A stretch of 64,000 nucleotides of DNA, taken from assembly GCF_018278905.1 (NCBI RefSeq), contig NZ_CP046600.1:4774001-4838000 (forward strand). The letters run 5' to 3'. Shown here piece after piece: positions 8,228 to 18,000 of this stretch. Under the pieces are notes generated by a model that was not told the origin of the DNA, ran no database searches, and was given only the letters and a program-made list of their open reading frames with translations. Numbering within the stretch: position 1 is the stretch's first letter; each line of letters opens with the position of its first letter. The translations under genes were made by a program, and so were the position numbers. The stretch comes from Mycobacterium spongiae (lineage in GTDB: Bacteria > Actinomycetota > Actinomycetes > Mycobacteriales > Mycobacteriaceae).

Positions 8228-8487
8228 TGGACGTATTGGCTGCCGGGATCGCGGCTGGAGCGCTTGGGCTGGCGTTGTGGGGCGCGTGGCGCCCGCAGTA
8301 CCGCGCGGCGTCCTACTGGGTGGCCGGTGTTGTGGGGCTGGCCCTGATCGTGGTGCTGGTGGTGACTGGACAAACATTGATGGCCATATCCGTGACATTT
8401 CTGCTAGCGATGGGCGGTCCGATGGTGGTGGTCAACCACCGCAGAGAGAAACGCAAGCGGGCTCAGACGACCGAAGAAGGGCAGTAG
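8224..8487 (+). CDS. Small membrane protein, three predicted TM helices
   Basis: An 87-residue protein starting at the ATG that overlaps the stop of the WXG100-like gene. It has three hydrophobic segments (VLAAGIAAGALGLALWGAW, ASYWVAGVVGLALIVVLVV, and LMAISVTFLLAMGGPMVVV) and a Lys/Arg-rich C-terminal tail, so the C-terminus is probably cytoplasmic. Coupling to the two upstream genes suggests it acts with them, perhaps as an immunity or membrane partner (inference). Not recognised as a named family. Confidence 0.65.
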   Translation: MMDVLAAGIAAGALGLALWGAWRPQYRAASYWVAGVVGLALIVVLVVTGQTLMAISVTFLLAMGGPMVVVNHRREKRKRAQTTEEGQ

Positions 8488-8532
8488 GCTCCGCGCTCGC
8501 GGCTCGCCAGTGCGCTCCGCTACGCCGGTGAC

Positions 8533-9483
8533 CTAGTCGATTCCGTGCTTAGCCAGGAAGGCGCGCGCGTCGCTGGCATTTTGCTCGGGCATCTCGATGT
8601 GCGACATGTGGCCCATGTGGTCGTAGATCACGTGCTCGGCGTGTGGGGTGTCACCGGAGAGCCGCAAGCCCGCGCCCAGCGAGACGATATTGTCGTCGCG
8701 GCCCAGCAGGAAAAACGTGGGACAGGTGATACGCGAAAGGCCGGTCACGTCCTCGTGGTGCAGGGCCTCGTAAGACACCAGCGACAGTAGGACGCCACGG
8801 TTCTGTTCGTAGCGGAACAGTCTGAATTGGCGATCGATGGCGGCTTGGGAGACTGCGGACCTGTCGTGAAAGAACTTTGCGTACTGAAAACTCGAGAAAA
8901 GAGCATAGGAGCCGAAGTCTCGCAGTAGGGATCGACCGACCGCTGATTGGGCCGCAGTCGCCACGGCGCGGGGCATCTCCAGGGAGTCCTCGTCGGTGTA
9001 GCCGCCCGGGGACGTCAGGATCATAGCGGCGGGAGCTTCCGGGTTGGCCAGTACGTACCGCAGGACCGTCTCCCCGCCGAACGAGTGCCCGACGATGACA
9101 AAGTCCTTGAGTTCCATCGCCGCGACAAAGGCCGAAACGAACCGCGCAAATCGTTTGGTCGAGTATATGCCGTCCGGGAAGGGGGCCGTGAGCCCGTGGC
9201 CGGGTAGGTCCACGGAAATGAAACAGAATTGACCGCCGAAATGGTCGACCCAGGACTCCCACACCGACAGCGAATCACCGCCGCCGTGGATCAGCAGAAT
9301 TGTTCGGTGTGATCGATCTCCGCGAACCTTGTAGTTCACCTCCATGCCGTCGGGCAGTCGCAAGGTTTCGAACGCGAAGTCCGCGACGTCCGCGCGTGAC
9401 AGGCTGGCTCTGAACAAATTTTTCTTGGCGAGGGTGGCCGATAAACCGAACGCAGACAGTATGATCCAGAAAAAGAGTCGCAA
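8533..9483 (-). CDS. Alpha/beta hydrolase
   Basis: A 316-residue hydrolase with an N-terminal hydrophobic segment (FFWIILSAFGLSATLA) that could be a signal or membrane anchor. Oxyanion loop HGGG is at about residues 68-71; the nucleophile elbow GHSFGG is near residue 134; a candidate acid lies in LLGRDDNIV and the catalytic His in DHMGHMSHIE near the C-terminus. It belongs to the lipase/esterase/epoxide-hydrolase-like fold; the substrate is unknown. It is 84 bases downstream of the NTF2-like gene on the same strand, so the two could form an operon, and it converges on the 87-residue membrane protein gene. Confidence 0.85.
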   Translation of the reverse strand: MRLFFWIILSAFGLSATLAKKNLFRASLSRADVADFAFETLRLPDGMEVNYKVRGDRSHRTILLIHGGGDSLSVWESWVDHFGGQFCFISVDLPGHGLTAPFPDGIYSTKRFARFVSAFVAAMELKDFVIVGHSFGGETVLRYVLANPEAPAAMILTSPGGYTDEDSLEMPRAVATAAQSAVGRSLLRDFGSYALFSSFQYAKFFHDRSAVSQAAIDRQFRLFRYEQNRGVLLSLVSYEALHHEDVTGLSRITCPTFFLLGRDDNIVSLGAGLRLSGDTPHAEHVIYDHMGHMSHIEMPEQNASDARAFLAKHGID

Positions 9484-9567
9484 TGTTCTTCACTCTCTCG
9501 GTCGGTGCGTCGGTGCCGAGCTTCCGTTGTATGGATGGCCGCCGAAACCCTCCAGAGCGGACATCAA

Positions 9568-9990
9568 TTACGCAGAGCCACTGGTCTGGAACGAAATCGA
9601 AAAGACCACGCCGGATAGCTTCCAGCCGTCGCCGGTGCGAACAAGCGAAAATCGATAAGAACCCACGATAGACTCCAGCGTGCCGCCTTCGGTCCCATTA
9701 ACCCGGAAATGGCTGGTCGTGACGTAGCAGTTGAATTCCGCATTCTCGCCGTCGATGTCGACGATCTGATTCCCGATTTGATGCTGCGATGCATCGTAAG
9801 AGGACAATATTTTGCGCCACTGCCGCGTGAATTCGCCGGGCGTCGCACTGGTTGCGGGTTCTCCGGTAAGCGCCGAGAAGTCGGCACGAAACGGATCCGT
9901 CATCAAGGTGCGAACGGCGTCCCAGTTGCCATGGTCGACCCCCATCAAGAACCGAGGGACCAGATTCATGATCTGTGCGTAGTCGTCCAT
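9568..9990 (-). CDS. SnoaL/NTF2-like protein
   Basis: A 140-residue protein of the nuclear-transport-factor-2 fold: N-terminal helices (DDYAQIMNLVPRFLMGVDHGNWDAVRTLM), then WRKILSSYDASQHQIGNQIVDIDGENAEFNCYVTTSHF and GSYRFSLVRTGDGWKLSGVVFSI. Such proteins may be small isomerases, hydratases or ligand-binding proteins; nothing here fixes the reaction. It precedes the alpha/beta hydrolase on the same strand, suggesting a shared catabolic or detoxifying role (inference). Confidence 0.8.
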   Translation of the reverse strand: MDDYAQIMNLVPRFLMGVDHGNWDAVRTLMTDPFRADFSALTGEPATSATPGEFTRQWRKILSSYDASQHQIGNQIVDIDGENAEFNCYVTTSHFRVNGTEGGTLESIVGSYRFSLVRTGDGWKLSGVVFSISFQTSGSA

Positions 9991-10152
9991 CGCACCTCAC
10001 CCTAGCTAGAGATCTGGCGAGTCGCCGTGACGTCGCTAGCGGTCGCTAGCTGCTCGAGACGACCGCGAGTACAGCGCCTGGCGAGCCGGTCCCGGATCAT
10101 TGGGGACCGGACACGCGGCGACGAGCTCGACAGATGCTGCCAGTGGCCAGGA

Positions 10153-10539
10153 TCATTCATCGGCGGTAGGTGGTACCTGCTGTTCGCGCTCCTTGTCGTC
10201 GAGGGCGGTGTCGTCATCGTCCCAATCGACCCATTCAGGAAGTGGGGTCACGGGCATGGCGCCGCGAATTGATGCCTCGAATCCGGGCTGCTCGCGGCCT
10301 CGTTCTGACCAATTCGGGTAGCTGCGGAACCGTCGTGACCGCCGGATGGCGCCCACCAAGATAGCCGCTAGGGCAATTACCAGCCAGGCGATCAGCAGCG
10401 CCTTGAGGAATGTCAGCCACATTGTGTTCACCGGCGCCCATGCGGACCAGGCTGTCTTCGGGGCGGCTAAGTCATCGTGGAAATTGCCTGATCTGCCGCG
10501 CCAGGTTACCAGGTCAGACCCACTGACCAGCTCGTTCAT
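10153..10539 (-). CDS. Hypothetical single-pass membrane protein
   Basis: A 128-residue protein starting at ATG 10539 (MNELVSG). The frame is open upstream to 10749, but that part is Arg/Gly-rich and unlike protein-coding sequence. It has one clear transmembrane segment (TFLKALLIAWLVIALAAILVGAI, about residues 40-62), followed by a basic RRSRRFRSYP stretch and an acidic tail (WVDWDDDDTALDDKERE). No family recognised. Weak support from codon pattern and the membrane segment; it could still be spurious. Confidence 0.5.
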   Translation of the reverse strand: MNELVSGSDLVTWRGRSGNFHDDLAAPKTAWSAWAPVNTMWLTFLKALLIAWLVIALAAILVGAIRRSRRFRSYPNWSERGREQPGFEASIRGAMPVTPLPEWVDWDDDDTALDDKEREQQVPPTADE

Positions 10540-10826
10540 GGTATTCGCTTCGCTGCCATGGGGGCGACCGATAGAACGACCTGATCGCGGTTCACCCCGG
10601 CGTCCCTGAATGGAGTTGCTGGGCCGTGGGCCGAGGCAACGCGTCGGGCATCGGTGCCCGCACACGCGCCGGGTGAATCTTTCGTGGCTACCAACGAAAA
10701 TTGAATCTGTTGACAAAGTCCGGAAGGTATCCTGAGATTTCGTACACAATGGTGGGCAGATACGTAGCTCCCCTGGGCCGATCGTGGACGCGATAGCCGC
10801 CCTCGGGGTGATTGGTGGTAGATCGC

Positions 10827-11201
10827 ATGTCGTTTATGTTCGTCACGCCGGAGTCCTTGACGGCTGCAGCGGCGCAGTTGAACGGCGTCGGCTCGGCACT
10901 CAACGAGGCCAATGCCTCGGCGTCGGCCGCGATCACCCGCGTGTTCGCCGCCGGTCAGGATGAGGTGTCGGCGGCCATCACAGCCGCGTTCAACCAGTAC
11001 GGCCAGTCCTACCAGGGCCTCAGCGCCCAGGTGGCGCAATTTCATTCCCAGTTCGTGCAGGCGACAAGGCTCGCGGCCGAACAGTATCAGGCCATGGAGG
11101 CCGACCTCTTTGCCCTGCTGGCAGCGAGGCAAGCCGGGCGCGTTGGCTTCGAAGGCGTGGATCCCGACCGGCACACCAACCCGGCCGGCGGCGGAGGCTA
11201 G
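10827..11201 (+). CDS. PE-family protein (PE domain only)
   Basis: A 124-residue protein starting at ATG 10827 (MSFMFVTPESL). Pro-Glu near residues 8-9 followed by LTAAAAQLNGVGSALNEANASASAAITRVFAAGQDEVSAAITAAFNQYGQSYQ is a canonical PE domain of about 95 residues. It ends in a short tail without PGRS repeats. PE proteins are exported by ESX systems, usually bound to a PPE partner; no PPE gene is adjacent. It converges with the end of PKS gene C, separated by a terminator-like hairpin. Confidence 0.9.
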   Translation: MSFMFVTPESLTAAAAQLNGVGSALNEANASASAAITRVFAAGQDEVSAAITAAFNQYGQSYQGLSAQVAQFHSQFVQATRLAAEQYQAMEADLFALLAARQAGRVGFEGVDPDRHTNPAGGGG

Positions 11202-11210
11202 GCACCAAGA

Positions 11211-11245
11211 CACCTAGTTCGCCGGTTCGCCCCACCGGCTAGGTG
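11211..11245. terminator. Hairpin between convergent PE and PKS genes
   Basis: CACCTAG at 11211-11217 pairs with CTAGGTG at 11239-11245, with an inner CCGG/CCGG pair, giving an interrupted GC-rich stem between two convergent stop codons. There is no U-tract, as is usual in mycobacteria. It could serve both directions. Terminator function is inference. Confidence 0.45.
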
Positions 11246-11264
11246 ACCCGTGTCCAAGGCGGGG

Positions 11265-12045
11265 CTAAGGGGTTCCTAGCGAGCCGTTCCAGCGTTTCAT
11301 CAACGCGTTAAGCAGTGCCGGGCTGACCGCGTCAAGTTTATTCGCGGCGAGGGCCACTCGCGGAACAATCCGAAAAGGCCGCAACCGTGCTGCTGTCAGC
11401 ATCCATTCGGCGGCCTCGTCCGCACTCAGCGCTGGCATGCTTGCATATTCCTTCGTCGGTGCGATCATCGGAGTCTTCACGAGCGGGTAGTAAAGGGTGG
11501 TCTGGTGAACCCCGCTGTGTGCCCACTCGATTTCGATTGCCCGGCTAACCGCGGAAAGTGCGGCCTTTGACGCTGTGTACAACGAGAACATTGGGAGTGC
11601 GTCGTTCAATACGGCCCAGGTGGACACATTGATGATGTGCCCATCGCCTCGCTCGAGCATTCCGGGTGCCAACGCACGGATTAGCCGCAGTGGCGCATGG
11701 TAATTCAACCGCAAGAGGCGGTCGACATCGTGTCCGTTGTGCAGCGAATCCAGTAACGGCCGACGAATGGAGAGCCCAGCGTTGTTGACGAGAATGTCGA
11801 CGCCGCCGAACCGCTGCTCCACGGTCATGACGAGCTCATCTAGGGCACTGGGGTCAGACAAGTCGCACGCCAGCGCGGACGCCAAACCGCCCATTGCCGC
11901 GATACGGGCCGCCACTGTGTCGAGCAGCTCTTGGCGACGGGCCACGCAGATTACGGTGGCGCCGGCGCGGGCGAACTGCACGGCTGCGGACTCACCGATA
12001 CCCGAGGAGGAGCCTGTAATGAGGACTCGCTTGCCCCGTATATCG
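11265..12045 (-). other. Acr1-like short-chain reductase domain at the end of PKS C (putative reductive release)
   Basis: A complete SDR domain of about 260 residues: TGSSSGIG nucleotide loop, NNAG, NVST catalytic Ser, and YTASK (Tyr3812, Lys3816). The late segment PLVKTPMIAPTKEY closely resembles, from memory, the equivalent part of Acinetobacter Acr1 and the SDR half of mycobacterial AcrA1 fatty acyl reductases, which form fatty aldehydes from acyl thioesters. It is fused after the last ACP through a linker, where a thioesterase would usually be. Reductive off-loading to an aldehyde is inferred. Confidence 0.75.
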
Positions 12046-15000
12046 ACTTCGCCTCGCGTCCACCGGTGGGCGAGTTGGCGCAGCAATGACGGTCGCATGC
12101 TGGCCAAAGTGAATGTCCTAGACATGCGTTGAAGCGGGTTCGCCCGCCGCAGTCGCGATGGCTTTGCGGTGGGGACCAGACTCGCCTGGTCCTGACGCGG
12201 CGTCGCCGCGGCTGCCCGAGGTGTGGTCGCGGCACTGCCCGCCAAAGCATTTGCGACCGGCTCTTCTTCCGGCTTCGATCCGAGGGGATGAGGATACGCC
12301 GCCGCCACTGATGCCGCTCGTCTCGACTGTTCCCCGCAGAGGGTGGTGTCGTTGAGGTGGTTGTGGAGGTAGGTGGCTAGTTCGGTGGGGTTGGGGTGGT
12401 CGAATACGGTGGTGGTGGGTAGGGGTAGGCCGGTGGCTTCGGTGAGGTGGTTGCGTAGCTCGACCGCGCTTAGTGAGTCCAGACCGATCTCGGTGAAGGC
12501 CGTGTTGGGGTCGATGTCTAGCGGGCTGGGATGGTTGAGCACCGCGGCGACCTGGGTGCGTACCTCAGCCAACACCACGTCGTCCCACTCGGTTTCCGGT
12601 GTCTGCGCGAGGCGTTGGGCCAACGTGGCAACACGGCCACGTTTGACCGGTGTCCGGACCAGGCCACCCAACAACACCGGCAACGTTCCCGCCCGGGCCT
12701 GCGCACGCAACACCGCGTGATCGAACACCGCGGGCACCAACACCGATTCAGCACGCCCACACGCCAGATCGAACAACCCCAAACCCTGCCCAGTAGTCAT
12801 CGCCCGTAGACCCATCCGCTCGATACGGGCCTGATCCACCTGACCAAGCTGGCCGGTCATCGCGCTGGCCTGCTCCCACAATCCCCACGCCAACGACACC
12901 CCCGACAACCCCAAACCCCGCCGATACTGCGCCAACCCATCCAAAAACGCATTCGCCGCCGCGTAGTTCGCCTGCCCCGCACTGCCGAATATCCCCGCCG
13001 CCGAGGAAAACAACACAAACGCCGACAACCCCATATCCGCAGTCAACTCATGCAACGCCCACGCAGCATCCACCTTCACACCCAACACCTGCTCAACCTG
13101 CTCACGATCCATCGACTCGATGACCCCATCAGCGAGCACCCCCGCAGCATGGACCACCGCACCCAGCCGATGCTGCGCCCTAATCGCACCGACCACAGCA
13201 CCCAGCTGGTCACGATCAGCGATATCAGCAGCAACGATCTCCACCCGACACCCATGCTCAGCCAACTCACCACGTAACTGATCAACACCGACCGCCGCGG
13301 CTCCCCGCCGACTCACCAACACCACATGCCCGCAGCCATACTCAACGACCAAATGCCGAGCCAACGCCATACCCAACACCCCAGTACCCCCGGTAATCAA
13401 CACCGTGTCCTGGGGATCGAACACCGACCCCACACCCGACTGCGGCAACTGCGTCGACACCCGCGTCAACCGCGGCGCCAACACCACCCCCCCACGAACC
13501 GCTACCCGCGGCTCATCCACCACCCCCAACGCCGCACGCAACCCCACCCCACCATCACCACCATCATCATCAAGATCAACCAACCCGAACCGGCCAGGAT
13601 GCTCACCAACCGCACTGCGCACCAACCCATCCACGGCCGCAACCACCAAATCCGGTGTCTGACCCTCACCAACCCCGACCCCACCACGAGTGACCAACAC
13701 CAACCGCGACGCCACCAACGCCGGCTCAGCCAACCACGCCTGCACCAACTCCAAAGTCCCATACACCCCCTCACGAACACACCCAGCCACCTCACCCGCA
13801 CCCGCCACCGGCGCAGCCATCACCACCACCTGCGGCACCGACCCACCACCACCAACAGCCTCCACCAACCCCGCCACATCCGGATACCACGCCACCTGCC
13901 CACCCAGCACACCCACCAAATCAACCGGCCCACCACCAACAACCACCACCGACGACACCGGCTGCGCAGCATCCACCGCCACCCACCCCACCGCATGCAA
14001 CGACTCCACCGACTCGCCACCCACACGAGCCAACCCCGCCGCATCAACAGGACGCACATCCAACGACTCCACACCCAACACCGCCGCCCCCGACTCATCA
14101 ACCCCCACAATCCGCAACCCACCAGAACCACTACCCTCCAACACAACCCGCAACACCGAAACACCACCCGACCCCAACCACACCCCACGCCACGCGAACG
14201 GCAACCCCACCTGACCCTCCGCCAACCCCTGCATCATCAACGCCGCACCCGGATGCAACACCGCATCAAACAACGCCGGATGCACCCCAAAACCCGCCCC
14301 CTCATCACCACCATCACCACTCAACGCGACCTCAACAAACGTCTGCTCACCACGACGCCACACCCCACGCACCCCCTGAAAAGCCGGCCCATACTCAAAC
14401 CCCGCCTCGGCCAACCCCTCATACAACACATCAACATCAACCACCTGCGCACCCACCGGCGGCCACTGCCCCCCCAACAACCCACCACCACCAGCAGCAG
14501 CAGCACCAGCAGCAGCACCACCAGCGCTGAGCACCCCCGTCCCATGACGCACCCACGAACCCTGCTCACCCCCACCACCACTGGCGGTCTCCGGACGCGA
14601 ATACACATCAACCCGACAACACCCCGCATCATCAACACCACCCACCAACACCTGCAACGCCACCCCAACACCCTCAGACAGCACCAACGGCGCCTCTAAC
14701 ACCAACTCATCAACACAATCCAGCCCCGCCCGCGCCCCCGCCGCCAACACCATCTCCACAAACCCAGTACCCGGCAACAACACCACACCCAACACCGCAT
14801 GATCAGCCAACCAAGGATGGGTATCCAAACCAACCCGCCCACTAAACAACCAACCCCGCTCACCACCAAGACACACCCCCACCCCCAACCACGGATGCCC
14901 CACACCAGCCAAACCCACCGACCCCAAATCCCCCACACCACCCCGAGAAGAATCCAACCAAAAACGCTGATGCTCAAACGCATACGACGGCAACCCCACC

Positions 15001-18000
15001 CGCCGCGGACCCCACGACCCAAACACCGACGACCAATCCACCCCAACACCGGCAACAAACGCCTCAGCCAGCGACGTCAAAAAACGCCGCCAATCACCCT
15101 CATCGCGGCGCAACGACCCCACCACCGACACCGATGCCGGATCCCCACCACGAGCCTCAACGGTTTCACTGATCGCCACCGTCAGCACCGGATGCGGGCC
15201 CATCTCAATGAAGGTGCGCACACCCTGATCCAACAGCGCCGCGGTGGCGTGCTCGAACTGCACACGCTGACGCAGATTGCGATACCAATACTCCGCATCC
15301 AAAGTGTCGGTACCCACCCGCGCACCACTGACCGTGGAATAAAACGGAATCTCACCCACACCCGGTCGGATCGAGGACAACTCACCGATCAACCGATCCC
15401 GCAGCGTCTCCACCTCGACACTATGCGAGGCATAATCAACCGGAATCAACCGCGCGAAAACACCCTCACCCTCACAACCACTGACCAACTCGTGCAACGC
15501 ATCACGATCACCAGAAACCACCGTGGAGGCCGGGCTATTATGCGCGGCCACCGAGATACGCCCCTGCCAACACTGCAACCGCGCATCCACCTGATCAACA
15601 GGCAATCCGATCGAAGCCATGCCACCATCGCCGGCCAATTCAGCGATCATCCGGCTACGCACCGCAACCACACGAGCGGCATCGTCCAAACTCAACCCGC
15701 CCGCCACATGAGCCGCGGCGATCTCACCCTGCGAATGCCCGATCACCATATCCGCCCGCACACCACACGAACGCCACAACTCCGCCATCGAAACCATCAC
15801 CGCAAACAACACCGGCTGAACCACATCCACCCGCGTAAGCGCCGATTCAGCCACCCCACCACGCAACACCTCGTCCAACGACCACTCCACAAACGGAGCC
15901 AGCGCCTCACCACAAGCCCGCATCCGCTCAGCGAACACCGGTGAAGAATCCAACAACTCCACCGCCATGGCCGGCCACTGCCCACCCTGGCCGGGAAACA
16001 CAAACGCGGTCTTACCCTCCACCACCCGACCCGTAACCACCCCACCACCACAACCCCCACCCGCCAACGCCGCTAACCCCGCCAACAACTCCTCACGCGT
16101 ATCACCCACCACCGCACCCCGATACCCCAAACCAGCCCGACCCGTCGCCAACGACCACCCCACATCAGCCACACCCAACTCCGGTCGAGCCCCCACATAC
16201 TGCGCCAACCGAGCCGCCTGCGCACCCAACGCCGCCTCAGATTTCGCCGACACCACCCACACCACCTCACCCACACCCACACCCACACCATCAAGACCAC
16301 CATCACTATCGGCGGGCACCGCCGGCGCTTCCTCCACAATCACATGCGCATTCGTCCCCGAAATACCGAACGACGACACCCCCGCCCGACGCACCCGCCC
16401 CTCAACCCGCGGCCACGGCTGCGCCTCGGTCAACAACCGCACCGCACCCACCGACCAATCCACATGCGGACTCGGCGCATCCACATGCAACGTCACCGGC
16501 AACACCTCATGACGCAACGCCTCGATCATCTTGATCACCCCAGCCACCCCCGCAGCAGCCTGAGTATGACCCATATTCGACTTCACCGACCCCAACCACA
16601 ACGGCCGATCCCACTCCCGACCCTGCCCATACGTCGCTAAAATCGCCTGCGCCTCAATAGGATCACCCAACGTCGTCCCCGTACCATGAGCCTCCACCAC
16701 ATCCACATCCACACCACTAACCCCCGCACACGCCAACGCCGAACGAATCACCCGCTCCTGCGAAGGCCCATTCGGCGCCGTCAAACCATTCGACGCCCCA
16801 TCCTGATTGACCGCACTACCCCCAATCACCCCCAACACCTCATGCCCACACCGACGCGCATCCGACAACCGCTCCAACAACACCAACCCCACACCCTCAG
16901 AAAACCCCGTCCCATCAGCACCAGCAGCAAACGCCTTACACCGCCCATCCACCGACAACCCCCGCTGCCGAGAAAACTCCACAAACGTCACCGGCGTCGC
17001 CATCACCGTCACCCCACCCGCCAACGCCAACGAACACTCACCAACCCGCAACGACTGACACGCCTGATGCAACGCCACCAACGACGACGAACACGCCGTA
17101 TCCACCGTCACCGCCGGACCCTCTAAACCAAACACATACGCAATACGCCCCGACGCCACACTGCCCGCCCCACCCGTACTCACATACCCCTCAACCGCCG
17201 CCCCACCACCAAACCCATACTGCGAACCCATCACCCCCGCGAACACACCAGTATCACTACCCCGCAACGACTCCGGATCAATACCCGCCGACTCAAACGT
17301 CTCCCACGCAATCTCCAACAACAACCGCTGCTGAGGATCCATCGCCAACGCCTCCCGCGGCGACACCCCAAAAAACCCCGCATCAAAACCCGCCGCATCA
17401 TCCAAAAACCCACCATGACGGTTATAAAACTTCCCCACCACATCAGGATCAGCATCAAACAACCCCCCCACATCCCAACCCCGATCACCCGGAAAATCAC
17501 CAATCACATCCCGACCACCCACCACCACATCCCACAAACCCTCCGCAGAACCCACCCCACCCGGATACCGACACCCCATCCCCACCACCGCCACCGGCTC
17601 ATCCACACCAACCCCCACCACCCGACCCGCCACCGGAGCAGCCACCGAACCCCGCCCCTGCACCTGATCCACCAAAAACCCCGCCAACACCACCGGCGTC
17701 GGGTAATCGAATACGGTGGTGGTGGGTAGGGGTAGGCCGGTGGCTTCGGTGAGGTGGTTGCGTAGCTCGACCGCGCTTAGTGAGTCCAGACCGATCTCGG
17801 TGAAGGCCGTGTTGGGGTCGATGTCTAGCGGGCTGGGATGGTTGAGCACCGCGGCGACCTGGGTGCGTACCTCAGCCAACACCACGTCGTCCCACTCGGT
17901 TTCCGGTGTCTGCGCGAGGCGTTGGGCCAACGTGGCAACACGGCCACGTTTGACCGGTGTCCGGACCAGGCCACCCAACAACACCGGCAACGTTCCCGCC

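Noticed and set aside
10540..10749. Upstream extension of the small membrane protein to 198 residues
   Set aside because: The extra 70 residues are Arg/Gly/Pro-rich with no recognisable feature; the ATG at 10539 is a simpler start.
13326..14699. Long plus-strand open frames (about 460 codons, Arg/His/Pro/Thr-rich) repeated opposite the PKS, also near 18,633, 24,299, 29,597 and 35,165
   Set aside because: They lie antisense to unambiguous PKS domains, have low-complexity composition caused by the CA-rich strand, no domain resemblance, and recur only because the modules recur.
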